A stretch of DNA of 56,516 bases, from NCBI GenBank assembly GCA_002431915.1, contig DJEP01000010.1, forward strand, positions 16,828 through 73,343, written 5' to 3'. The DNA comes from Lachnospiraceae bacterium UBA5895 (GTDB lineage Bacteria; Bacillota; Clostridia; Lachnospirales; Lachnospiraceae). Positions within the stretch are counted from its first letter, which is position 1; each line of letters starts with the position of its first letter. Shown piece after piece: positions 1 to 7,890 of this stretch. The position numbers and the translations under genes were made by a program. The notes beneath the pieces are model-generated. The model saw only the letters and a program-made list of their open reading frames with translations. It made no database searches and was not told the DNA's origin.

Positions 1-425
1 TCGGTAGGATTCACTGCCAGTCCGTATTTCTCCGAAAGGTCTCGGATATCCTGATTGGCTTTCTTCATATCCACTACCGGAATACATCCCAATACCTTCT
101 TCACCGGTTCCATACCCATCACAATATTCTCCGCGATGGTATAGTTGGATACCAGTTTAAAATGCTGGTGTACCATACCGATGTTTAATTTGGTGGCATG
201 GTTGGGGGATTCCAGCTTTACCTTTTCTCCCCGGATATAGATCTCTCCTTCATCCGGCTCGTACATTCCGAACAGCATACTCATCAAGGTGGATTTTCCC
301 GCACCGTTTTCTCCCAGGAGTGCAAAAATCTCACCCTTCTTAATCTGAATCGTCACATCGTCATTGGCGACAATTCCCGGGAAACGTTTGGTGATGTGTT
401 TCATCTCAACAATATATTCCGACAT
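1..425 (-). CDS. BMP-type ABC transporter ATP-binding protein (partial, N-terminal part)
   Basis: The first roughly 141 residues of an ABC ATPase; the gene runs off the left edge. Visible are the Walker A motif GENGAGKST near residues 38-46 and a Q-loop in GMVHQHFKLV near residue 85. Such ATPases energise import of nucleosides or related purine compounds in BmpA-type systems; the gene directly upstream encodes the matching binding lipoprotein, which supports that role. The start at 425 is preferred over two in-frame upstream ATGs because GAGGA lies 5 nt before it. Signature and Walker B motifs fall outside the window. Substrate is inferred from context only. Confidence 0.88.
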   Translation of the reverse strand, partial: MSEYIVEMKHITKRFPGIVANDDVTIQIKKGEIFALLGENGAGKSTLMSMLFGMYEPDEGEIYIRGEKVKLESPNHATKLNIGMVHQHFKLVSNYTIAENIVMGMEPVKKVLGCIPVVDMKKANQDIRDLSEKYGLAVNPT

Positions 426-457
426 GTTCATCCTCATTTCTACTCATGTAAACAAAT

Positions 458-490
458 AAGAAGGTGACAGTTCCACACCATCACCTTCTT
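458..490 (-). terminator. Intercistronic hairpin between binding protein and ATPase genes
   Basis: A perfect 10-bp inverted repeat (AAGAAGGTGA at 458-467, its complement at 481-490) with a 13-nt loop lies between the bmp lipoprotein stop and the ATPase start. The following T-rich tract (ATTTGTTT) is weak. This is probably a partial terminator or RNA-stabilising hairpin that keeps the binding protein more abundant than the ATPase, a common arrangement in ABC importer operons. Confidence 0.7.
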
Positions 491-505
491 GTGAGTTCAT
501 TTTTC

Positions 506-1687
506 CTACCAGGTAAAGGTCTCCGGAGTGATACCGTTAAAGTTTGCCGCAGGAACGATCTTGCCTTCCTTTAACAGAGCCTGTGCTGCATTGATCTTCT
601 CAATAGCATCAGCGGTGAGCTGGCATCTGCCTTCCTCACTTACATAACCGGTAGCATCATCCGCTGCGGTCAGAGTCACATTAGCACCCTTGAAGGAACC
701 ATTCTTTACTTCATTTAATTCGTTGTAAACAGTGTCATGCATTACCTTCAGACCGCTGGTCAGAACGATATTGCTGTCGCCGTTTGCACCGTCATCATAC
801 TGGTCAACATCACAACCGATAACCATAACGCCGTCAGCTTCCTTGGCAGCGGTAAATACACCGTTACCGGAACCACCTGCTGCTACGAACAGGATATCTA
901 CGCCTTCAGCGATCAGAGCATTACCCAGTACCTTACCGGTAGCTTCATCAGAGAAGTTACCTACATAGTTACCGCCTACGTTAGCACCGGTAACATCAGT
1001 ACCTGCATAAGAAGGAAGCTCTACTACTTCTACGTTCATTCCTTCGGTACCGTTCACATATTTAACACCGCATTCGAAACCATACTGATAGTTAACGTTG
1101 GAAGGATATGCGATACCGTTTACTACTGCTACCTTACCAGTGGTGGTAGACAGAGCTGCAGCCATACCTGCATAGAAACCGCTCTCCTGCTCAGCATAAT
1201 AAGCAGCGTATACATTGTCGATCACCTGATCTGCAGTTACTTCGGTACCGTCAATGGTAGGCCAGGAATCGATCAGGATAAACTTGGTATCCGGATTCTC
1301 CTGTGCCAGATTACCGATACCGGCAAACTGGAAACCACAACATACAATAACATCATAGTCAGCTACAACATCAGCAACTGCCTGAACGGCTGCTGCGCTG
1401 TCACCGGTCTCCTCACGGATGGGAGTAACGGTTGCATTGGGGTTCTCTTCGATGAACTTCAGAACACCGTTGTAGTTGTCCTGGTTGAAGGAACCGTCAT
1501 CCACGCCGGAGGGGCTGGATACGATTGCGATCTTCAGACCGGGCTCTTCACTGCCGCTCTCTGTAGCTGCTGCAGTGGTGCCGGTTGCTGCGCTGGATTC
1601 TGCATTGGTGTCAGCATTGGTGCTGCCGCATGCTACCAGAGAAACAGCCATGACAGATGCAAGTGCAAGTGCCAGAAACTTTTTCAT
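506..1687 (-). CDS. BMP family ABC transporter substrate-binding lipoprotein
   Basis: A 393-residue extracytoplasmic solute-binding lipoprotein of the basic membrane protein (BmpA/PnrA/Med) family, whose characterised members bind purine nucleosides. The signal peptide ends in the lipobox SLVAC with the lipidated Cys at residue 20, followed by a Ser/Thr/Ala-rich linker to about residue 45. The mature part shows the family's periplasmic-binding fold features, including a DGSFNQ segment near residue 63 and a glycine-rich stretch near residue 270. The start at 1687 has AGGAGG about 8 nt upstream. It is the first gene of the importer operon, with the ATPase next. Ligand identity is not visible from sequence. 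Confidence 0.93.
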   Translation of the reverse strand: MKKFLALALASVMAVSLVACGSTNADTNAESSAATGTTAAATESGSEEPGLKIAIVSSPSGVDDGSFNQDNYNGVLKFIEENPNATVTPIREETGDSAAAVQAVADVVADYDVIVCCGFQFAGIGNLAQENPDTKFILIDSWPTIDGTEVTADQVIDNVYAAYYAEQESGFYAGMAAALSTTTGKVAVVNGIAYPSNVNYQYGFECGVKYVNGTEGMNVEVVELPSYAGTDVTGANVGGNYVGNFSDEATGKVLGNALIAEGVDILFVAAGGSGNGVFTAAKEADGVMVIGCDVDQYDDGANGDSNIVLTSGLKVMHDTVYNELNEVKNGSFKGANVTLTAADDATGYVSEEGRCQLTADAIEKINAAQALLKEGKIVPAANFNGITPETFTW

Positions 1688-1738
1688 AAATTTTTCCTCC
1701 TAATAATGTAAATTAAAGAAACATTAATCACAACGGTA

Positions 1739-1767
1739 ATATTATCATTACCTTCTGCAAAATTCAA
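1739..1767 (-). promoter_or_regulatory. Putative promoter and operator for the BMP importer operon
   Basis: TTGAAT and TAATAT are separated by 17 nt about 50 nt upstream of the lipoprotein start. An inverted repeat GGTAAT-6 nt-ATTACC (1735-1752) overlaps the -10 region, as expected of a repressor site. The regulator is unknown. Confidence 0.5.
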
Positions 1768-1790
1768 TAATTTTTTTCATTTAATGCCGG

Positions 1791-2648
1791 TTACCGCATA
1801 TGCACATCCATCTGCGGGAACGGGATCTCGATTCCGGCTTCATCCAGAGCATACTTGCACTGTTCGGTAATGCGCCATTTTCCCTGCCAGAAATCCTCAT
1901 TTTTAAACCAGCACCGTACACACAGGTTGATACCGGAATCTGCCAGGGCATCCACGAACACAAAATGTTCTCTGTCCTTCATGGTATCCGGATCCTCGGC
2001 GAGCATCTTCGTCAGGACTTCTTTTGCCTTCTTCAGATCTGCGCTGTAAGAGACGGATACCTCTATATCACAGCGCCTGCATTCCGCCGCCGTTATATTC
2101 ACGATGGTGTTATTCGCCAGATTGCCGTTGGGAAGAATAATCGTCTGATTATCATAGGTCAGCAGCTTCGTATAGAAGATCTGGATCTCTTTTACGGTAC
2201 CTTCCCTGCCGGAGGAGCCTTCCACAATGTAATCTCCCACCCGGAAGGGCTTCAATAATAAGATCAGCACACCGCCCGCCAGGTTGGACAGACTTCCCTG
2301 CACCGCCAGACCCACTGCCACTCCTGCAGAGCCAAGCAGTGCCACGATACTGGCAGCATCCACGCCAAAGGAGGATGCCAGGGTCAGGATCAGTATAATA
2401 TATAAAGAAGCTTTCACGAAGGAATCCACAAACTGGATCACTCCGGTCTCCGCTCCCGCCCGGTTCATGGACTTGCGAATGATCTTGCGGATCAGTTTGA
2501 TCAGCTGCATTCCGATAAAGAAAAATACCAGTGCCAGTCCGATACGGATCCCTAAGTTCAATGCTTTCTCCGGCAGAGTATCCAGAAAAGAAGCAATCAG
2601 TCCCTCTTTTTTCTGTACCTCTTCGATTACGTTATCTGTCAGATCCAT
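1791..2648 (-). CDS. Small-conductance mechanosensitive channel (MscS family)
   Basis: A 285-residue inner-membrane channel that opens under hypo-osmotic tension. An N-terminal helix near residues 30-50 and a second near 70-90 precede the pore-lining helix, rich in Gly and Ala (about residues 90-125, with GSAGVAVGLAVQGSLSNLAGG-like packing). A cytoplasmic beta domain follows, including VGDYIVEG and LPNG. The length fits compact MscS homologues. The start at 2648 follows the glgB stop by 6 nt, with an AGGAG site inside the end of glgB, so the two are co-transcribed. No clear terminator follows. Confidence 0.92.
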   Translation of the reverse strand: MDLTDNVIEEVQKKEGLIASFLDTLPEKALNLGIRIGLALVFFFIGMQLIKLIRKIIRKSMNRAGAETGVIQFVDSFVKASLYIILILTLASSFGVDAASIVALLGSAGVAVGLAVQGSLSNLAGGVLILLLKPFRVGDYIVEGSSGREGTVKEIQIFYTKLLTYDNQTIILPNGNLANNTIVNITAAECRRCDIEVSVSYSADLKKAKEVLTKMLAEDPDTMKDREHFVFVDALADSGINLCVRCWFKNEDFWQGKWRITEQCKYALDEAGIEIPFPQMDVHMR

Positions 2649-2654
2649 GTTGTC

Positions 2655-4991
2655 TTATTTCTCCTGTTTCTTTTTTGCGGTCTTGTTCGTTGTCTTACGA
2701 ATGGGCGTATTTTTGCGTATACGCTTCTCGATCACCTTTTCCAGTTCTGCCTCTGTATAAGGAATAAATTGCAGAATACTTAAGGATAACGGTGCCAGTT
2801 TCACGGTGACGGACTGTTTTTTATCATCCCATTCCACATCTTCTGCCCGCTTCACACGGTCATTGACCACACCGGTACCACCGTAGCACGCCGCATCCGT
2901 GTTCAGGATTTCCTTGTATTTTCCCTCGTAAGGAACTCCTGTGGTGATCTCTCTGGGTACACCGGAGAAGTTCGCTACGACTAAGAGCAGTTCCTCTGCC
3001 TCTTCGCCCTTACGCACAAAGCTTACATAACATTCATTGGCAGAGATCTCGTTCATCCACTGGAATCCCTTCGCCTGATCGTCACATTCATACAGCGCCT
3101 TATTCTCTCTGTATAAAGCATTCAGATCCTTCACCAGTCTCTGAACTCCGGCATTTTCCTTCTGCTCTTCCAGTGTCCATTCCACCTGACGCATTTCGTT
3201 CCATTCTTTTTCTTCCGCCAGATCCTGCCCCATAAAGAGAAGCTTTTTCCCGGGATGGGTCATCATATAGCCGTAGGTCAGGCGTAAGTTGGCAAGCTTC
3301 TGTGCTCTGTCGCCGGGCATTTTGCCAAGTAAGGTTCCCTTACCGTGTACCACCTCATCATGGGAAAATACCAGCATAAATTTCTCACTGTAGGCGTAGA
3401 TCATGCTGAAAGTAAGCTCTCCGTGATGGTGGCTTCGGAAGTACGGATCGTATTTGATATAATCCAGATAATCATTCATGAAGCCCATGTTCCACTTCAG
3501 ATCAAAGCCAAGTCCGCCCTCTTCCAGGGAACCGGTGATCATGGGGAATGCCGTACTTTCCTCCGCGATGGACAATACCCCGGGATCTCTCTTTTTCAGA
3601 ATGGAGTTAAAATGCTTGATCAGTTCAATTGCTTCCAGATTCTCGTTACCACCGTACATATTGGGAATCCATTCCCCGTCCTGTTTGCCGTAGTCCAGAT
3701 AGAGCATGCTGGCTACCGCATCCATACGGATACCGTCCGCATGATATTTTTCCACCCAGAACAGTGCATTGGCGATCAGATAGTTCGATACCTGGGGACG
3801 ACCGTAATTGTAGATCAGGGTTCCCCAGTGAGGATGACTGCCCTGTCTGGGATCCTGATGTTCATAGAGGCAGGTGCCGTCGAATGCGGACAATCCGTAA
3901 GAATCCCTCGGGAAATGTGCAGGTACCCAGTCAAGGATCACACCGATTCCCGCCTTATGCAGTTCATTCACGAAGAACATAAAATCCACCGGCGTACCGT
4001 ATCTGGCAGTCGGCGCATAATAACCGATGACCTGATATCCCCAGGAAGCATCTAAGGGATGCTCCATCACCGGCATCAGTTCCACATGGGTGTATCCCAT
4101 TTTCTTCACATAATCAATGACCTTCGGTGCAATCTCACGGTAGTTTGCGTAGTCCCGTCCTTCGCCCGGCACCAGGAAGCTACCCAGATACATTTCGTAA
4201 ACACTGATGGGAGCATTGCCACACTGGTAGCCTTCCCTCGTTTTCAGGAAGTCGTCATCTTCCCATCGGAAATTACGGATATCTGTAATCACAGAAGCCG
4301 TCTCCGGTCTCTTCTGTGCTGCATTGCAGTAAGGATCCGCTTTCAGATAAGTAAGGCCTCCCTTGATTTTCAGCTCGTATTTATAACAATCTCCAACTTC
4401 CGCACCGGGAATAAACAGTTCAAAGATACCGGAATCCCCCAGTCTTCTCATCTGATGGATCCGTCCGTCCCATTCATTAAAATCGCCGACTACGCTGACA
4501 CGCATGGCATTCGGCGCCCAGACGGCAAAATAGGTTCCCTCGTCCCCGTCCAGTTCCATGGGATGTGCCCCAAGCTTTTCATAGATCGTATAATGAATGC
4601 CTGCGGCAAAACGGTCCATGTCTTCCTTCGTGATCTGGGGCACATGTCTGTAAGCGTCTCCGCAGATTTTTCTGTAGGCTGTATGTTCTTCTGTCTTACC
4701 GTATTCCACCACATATTCATAAGGTGCCATTTTCCCCGCATTTACCAGCGCCGCAAAATAACCTTCTTCATCTGCCAGTTCCATGGGCACATCCGTAAGA
4801 AGTGCCTCTCCCACCTGTCCGGTCTTCTTCCAGTGGATCGTTACTTTCTCCGCTCCGGGAAAATACGCTTGTACCAGCATTTTACTTCCCTGCTTATGAG
4901 GTCCCAACAACTCATGGGGATTATCACATTCGGAATACGTGATTTCTTCTATCCTGGGCCAGTTCATCAGTTTATAAAGTTTGTTTGTCAT
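2655..4991 (-). CDS. glgB: 1,4-alpha-glucan branching enzyme
   Basis: A 778-residue GH13 enzyme that introduces alpha-1,6 branches into glycogen. An N-terminal CBM48-type region is followed by the catalytic barrel. Catalytic motifs are intact: DWVPAHF at 354-360, the nucleophile Asp424 in GIRMDAVASM, the acid/base Glu477 in SIAEES, and FSHDE near 542-546. The C-terminus carries a Lys/Arg-rich tail (last about 25 residues) not needed for catalysis and unusual for the family. GAGGG precedes the start. It lies 69 nt downstream of the DUF1015 gene and just upstream of mscS. It contrasts with the GH13 paralogue at 12.6-14.6 kb, whose catalytic residues are missing. Confidence 0.96.
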   Translation of the reverse strand: MTNKLYKLMNWPRIEEITYSECDNPHELLGPHKQGSKMLVQAYFPGAEKVTIHWKKTGQVGEALLTDVPMELADEEGYFAALVNAGKMAPYEYVVEYGKTEEHTAYRKICGDAYRHVPQITKEDMDRFAAGIHYTIYEKLGAHPMELDGDEGTYFAVWAPNAMRVSVVGDFNEWDGRIHQMRRLGDSGIFELFIPGAEVGDCYKYELKIKGGLTYLKADPYCNAAQKRPETASVITDIRNFRWEDDDFLKTREGYQCGNAPISVYEMYLGSFLVPGEGRDYANYREIAPKVIDYVKKMGYTHVELMPVMEHPLDASWGYQVIGYYAPTARYGTPVDFMFFVNELHKAGIGVILDWVPAHFPRDSYGLSAFDGTCLYEHQDPRQGSHPHWGTLIYNYGRPQVSNYLIANALFWVEKYHADGIRMDAVASMLYLDYGKQDGEWIPNMYGGNENLEAIELIKHFNSILKKRDPGVLSIAEESTAFPMITGSLEEGGLGFDLKWNMGFMNDYLDYIKYDPYFRSHHHGELTFSMIYAYSEKFMLVFSHDEVVHGKGTLLGKMPGDRAQKLANLRLTYGYMMTHPGKKLLFMGQDLAEEKEWNEMRQVEWTLEEQKENAGVQRLVKDLNALYRENKALYECDDQAKGFQWMNEISANECYVSFVRKGEEAEELLLVVANFSGVPREITTGVPYEGKYKEILNTDAACYGGTGVVNDRVKRAEDVEWDDKKQSVTVKLAPLSLSILQFIPYTEAELEKVIEKRIRKNTPIRKTTNKTAKKKQEK

Positions 4992-5060
4992 ATTCCCTCT
5001 TTTCTGCGGCGCGATTGCTGCATTCTATTCTGTCATTTTGCCTTTTATGAACCCTGCGGT

Positions 5061-6302
5061 TTACCGCTCTATCTCATGCAGGAACAGCCCGCTTCGCAGT
5101 TTCGGCTCGAACCAGGTGGACTTCGGAGGCATCAGCCTTCCCGCATCCGCCACTGCAAAAAGTTCCGCAATGGATGTGGGATACATCGAGAACGCTACCT
5201 TCATGTCCGTATGTACTCTCCGTTCCAGTTCCTTAAGTCCCCGGATACCGCCCACAAAATCGATCCTCTTATCCGTCTTCGGATCTTTAATCCCCAAAAT
5301 GGGATCTAACAGATAATTCTGCAACAGCGACACATCCAGTCCCTCTACGGCATCCTCACTCTTTATCTCTTCTTTGGCACTAAGGCAGTACCACTCGTCC
5401 TCCAGATACATGCCGAACGTCCCCTTCTCCACCGGTCTGTAAGGAGCCTGTCCCTTTTTCTCCACCGTGAAATACTCCTCGATACGTGCAAGAAAAGCCG
5501 CTGCATCCATTCCGTTCAGATCCTTCACGACACGATTATAGTCCAGGATCCGTAACTCTTCATCCGGGAAAATCACCGACAGAAAATAATTAAATTCCTC
5601 TTCTCCCGTATAATCCGGATGCTGCTCTCTCCGCTTCAGTCCCACCTTCACCGCGGAAGCACATCGATGATGCCCATCCGCAATATAAATTGCCGGAATC
5701 TTCCCAAAAGCCTCCTCGATCATCGCTACATCCGCATCGTTATCGATCACCCACACACGATGCCCGATTCCATCCTCACTGACATAATCATAGACCGGTG
5801 CCTTTCTTTTGATCTCTCCGATTTTCTCCTTCAGATCCTCCTGCGCCCGATACGCCAGGAAAATCGGTCCCGTCTGCATACTGCATGTATCCACATGACG
5901 GATACGGTCTTCCTCCTTGTCCGCTCTCGTATTCTCATGCTTCTTGATCACATTGTTTCGATAATCGTCAATCGATGCACAGCCTACCACTCCCGTCTGA
6001 CTGTTTCCGTCCATCGTCAACTCATACAGATAAAAACAGGGTGTCGCATCCTGCACAAATTTTCCTTCCCCGATCTTCTCCCGAAGCATCTGATCCGCCT
6101 TCTCATACACACAGTCCGCATACGTGTCTACTTCCCTGCCAAACTGAGTCTCCGCCCGGTCAATTGCCAGAAAAGATTCCGGATTCTTCTTCACCACTTC
6201 ACATGCTTCCTCCCTGTTATATACATCATAAGGAAGCGCCGCAATCCTCTCCTCCATTCCCTTACAGGGACGATATGCCCTAAACGGTCTGATCTGTGCC
6301 AT
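5061..6302 (-). CDS. DUF1015 family protein
   Basis: A 413-residue soluble protein beginning MAQIRPFRAYRP, the typical N-terminus of DUF1015 proteins. It also has the family's conserved IADGHHR segment near residue 200. The biochemical role of DUF1015 is not established; it is often found near serine biosynthesis genes elsewhere, but not here. The start at 6302 is chosen because GGGAGG/AGGAG precedes it and the family homology begins exactly there; an in-frame ATG at 6431 would add 43 unrelated residues read through the intergenic region. It is likely the first gene of a DUF1015-glgB-mscS operon. Confidence 0.9.
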   Translation of the reverse strand: MAQIRPFRAYRPCKGMEERIAALPYDVYNREEACEVVKKNPESFLAIDRAETQFGREVDTYADCVYEKADQMLREKIGEGKFVQDATPCFYLYELTMDGNSQTGVVGCASIDDYRNNVIKKHENTRADKEEDRIRHVDTCSMQTGPIFLAYRAQEDLKEKIGEIKRKAPVYDYVSEDGIGHRVWVIDNDADVAMIEEAFGKIPAIYIADGHHRCASAVKVGLKRREQHPDYTGEEEFNYFLSVIFPDEELRILDYNRVVKDLNGMDAAAFLARIEEYFTVEKKGQAPYRPVEKGTFGMYLEDEWYCLSAKEEIKSEDAVEGLDVSLLQNYLLDPILGIKDPKTDKRIDFVGGIRGLKELERRVHTDMKVAFSMYPTSIAELFAVADAGRLMPPKSTWFEPKLRSGLFLHEIER

Positions 6303-6380
6303 ACTCCTACCTCCCAATTTCTTATATAAATTCATTCTACCAAATACCGTCTCATACCACAAGGTCATTTCCATAAACAA

Positions 6381-6549
6381 GCAGCCCCGGATGGGTGTAA
6401 GAATAAGCAGGCCGTAAGCAGACGTCGGCACTTAGCGGGCGTATTCTGACCGCTTACGTGCCGTTACGCTCTGCGACAGAGCGAAAGCGTGCCGCGTTTC
6501 TTACCCCAGCCGAGGCTGCGGGGATTATTCTTGTCCCATCCGAGGCTAC
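6381..6549. repeat. Intergenic repeat element with inverted ends (MITE/REP-like)
   Basis: The 169-bp element between the lactonase stop and the DUF1015 start is bounded by inverted copies of a 25-bp motif. GCAGCCCCGGATGGGTGTAA-type sequence is at 6381-6406 and a diverged reverse complement is at 6525-6549. A third copy, also reversed, is at 6498-6519. The interior contains a strong hairpin CGCTCTG-CGA-CAGAGCG (6467-6483). A 76-bp segment (6444-6519) reappears in reverse orientation at the right edge of the window. No ORF is present. Confidence 0.75.
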
Positions 6550-6564
6550 AGGGATTTTATTTAA

Positions 6565-7617
6565 CTATCCCAACTTATGGAACAAAATACAGTTGGGCAT
6601 ATTGACCTTCATCGCCGGTCCATTCATGATCATCGTCCCATGCTCCAGATCAATATGGAAAAACGTCATCGTATTACTCTCATGATTCAAGGACACCAAA
6701 AACTTATTGTCCGGGAAGAACTCCGCATCCTTCGGATACTCACCGCTGACCGGCAGCAGGAAATTCTTCTTAAGTAAACCCGTCTTCTTATCCACATTAA
6801 ATACAATGACCGAATTGTCTCCCGCGATGGAACTGAGCAGATAATTATAATCCAGGGAGAAACTGAATGCACTGGCACTGTTCGTATTGCCTCTTGTCAA
6901 CTTAATTAGTTCTACCGTCTGAATCTTCTCGAAAGTAGGATCATTATCATGATCCGCATACTCATACACATCAATATAGCACTTCAACTCATGAAGAATA
7001 TAAATATATCTGCCATCCTCTGAGATCTTGATATGACGGGGTGCGGATTCCATCTCACTGCGGATGATATCCTCCAGCTTCACCTTACCCTTCTCCACAT
7101 CAAAACGGTACACATTAACATGATCCATTCCCTGATCCGCTACCAGCAGATATTTATTGTCATGCGTCATGCGGGCACAATTGATATGGGGGCGGAAATT
7201 ACGCTCTGCCATACTGCCCAGACCCTTATGATAGATCTCGTCAGTGATCTCTCCGATGGAGCCATCCTCCTTCAGGCGGAGTACCGTCAGCTTACCGTCA
7301 TGATACCCTGCCACGAACAGATACTGATCCGTATAATCCGTAGATATATAGCATCCTCTCATACCGTTGATCGGTGCGAAATTGATCAATTCCAGATCTC
7401 CGTCCGGCATAATCGTATAAGCCTCTACACCAAAATCCGTTATAGAATAAAGAAACTTTCCGTTATGGGAAATGGTCAGGTAAGAAGAGTTGGTAATCTC
7501 TACTTTATCTTTTTCCTTAAAACGACCGTTTTTCATATCCACATCATATATTCTGATACCGTGGCTGTCCCCCTGTGTATAACTGGAAACATAGGCAACA
7601 TATTTTTCCTTGCTCAT
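6565..7617 (-). CDS. Lactonase family seven-bladed beta-propeller protein (6-phosphogluconolactonase-like)
   Basis: A 350-residue soluble protein built of repeated propeller blades (segments such as TISHNGKFLYSI, YLFVAGYHDGKLTV, HDNKYLLVADQG and EDGRYIYILHE). It matches the lactonase family that includes E. coli Pgl (YbhE), which hydrolyses 6-phosphogluconolactone. Substrate specificity varies in this family and no other pentose phosphate gene is nearby, so the exact reaction is uncertain. AGGAGG lies 8 nt before the start. It has its own promoter and operator-like palindrome upstream, and the repeat element follows it in place of an obvious terminator. Confidence 0.85.
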   Translation of the reverse strand: MSKEKYVAYVSSYTQGDSHGIRIYDVDMKNGRFKEKDKVEITNSSYLTISHNGKFLYSITDFGVEAYTIMPDGDLELINFAPINGMRGCYISTDYTDQYLFVAGYHDGKLTVLRLKEDGSIGEITDEIYHKGLGSMAERNFRPHINCARMTHDNKYLLVADQGMDHVNVYRFDVEKGKVKLEDIIRSEMESAPRHIKISEDGRYIYILHELKCYIDVYEYADHDNDPTFEKIQTVELIKLTRGNTNSASAFSFSLDYNYLLSSIAGDNSVIVFNVDKKTGLLKKNFLLPVSGEYPKDAEFFPDNKFLVSLNHESNTMTFFHIDLEHGTMIMNGPAMKVNMPNCILFHKLG

Positions 7618-7660
7618 GATCGGATCCTCCTTAGCATTCTATGTCTTTTTTATGTTTATA

Positions 7661-7689
7661 AATATAGCACAATTCTGAAAATTGTGAAA
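7661..7689 (-). promoter_or_regulatory. Promoter with operator-like palindrome for the lactonase gene
   Basis: The -10 box TATATT is paired with TTCACA (16-nt spacer) or TTTCAC (17 nt). Between them lies a perfect 7-bp inverted repeat CACAATT-5 nt-AATTGTG (7668-7686). This position, between -35 and -10, is typical of a repressor operator. Confidence 0.6.
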
Positions 7690-7790
7690 CATTTTTTCTG
7701 TAAAATTTCCGAAAAATACTCCTGTTTTTTCCCGGGGGTAAAGTTTATGTAAATTAGCCCGGAAAATGCAAAACTTCACATTGACTTTCC

Positions 7791-7809
7791 GTGTATTTAC
7801 GTATAATAT
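7791..7809 (+). promoter_or_regulatory. Putative potABCD promoter
   Basis: TTGACT at 7791-7796 is followed after 17 nt by TAATAT (7804-7809); the overlapping TATAAT would give a 15-nt spacer. It is the only good promoter in the 273-nt divergent gap between the lactonase and potA. Confidence 0.6.
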
Positions 7810-7819
7810 TAATTCGACT

Positions 7820-7868
7820 TGCAAAAAATTTTCATTTAGGTTTTTCGATGATTTTTTGCAGGATTTTT
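7820..7868 (+). terminator. AT-rich hairpin plus T-tract in the potA leader (possible attenuator)
   Basis: A perfect 10-bp inverted repeat (TGCAAAAAAT at 7820-7829, complement at 7851-7860) with a 21-nt loop is followed by GGATTTTTTA, just upstream of the potA ribosome binding site. It would be transcribed from the promoter at 7791 and could terminate or modulate operon transcription. No known riboswitch aptamer was recognised. Confidence 0.5.
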
Positions 7869-7890
7869 TACATCAGGAAGGAAAAAATTG

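Noticed and set aside
737..1711. 324-codon plus-strand ORF opposite the BMP lipoprotein gene
   Set aside because: Frame shadow: low-complexity protein without domains and no ribosome binding site. The minus-strand gene has a signal peptide, lipobox and AGGAGG.
4059..5309. 416-codon plus-strand ORF across glgB and the DUF1015 gene
   Set aside because: Antisense to two well-recognised genes, with implausible composition.
6303..6431. 43-residue N-terminal extension of the DUF1015 protein
   Set aside because: It runs into the repeat element and lies before the clear ribosome binding site and family start.
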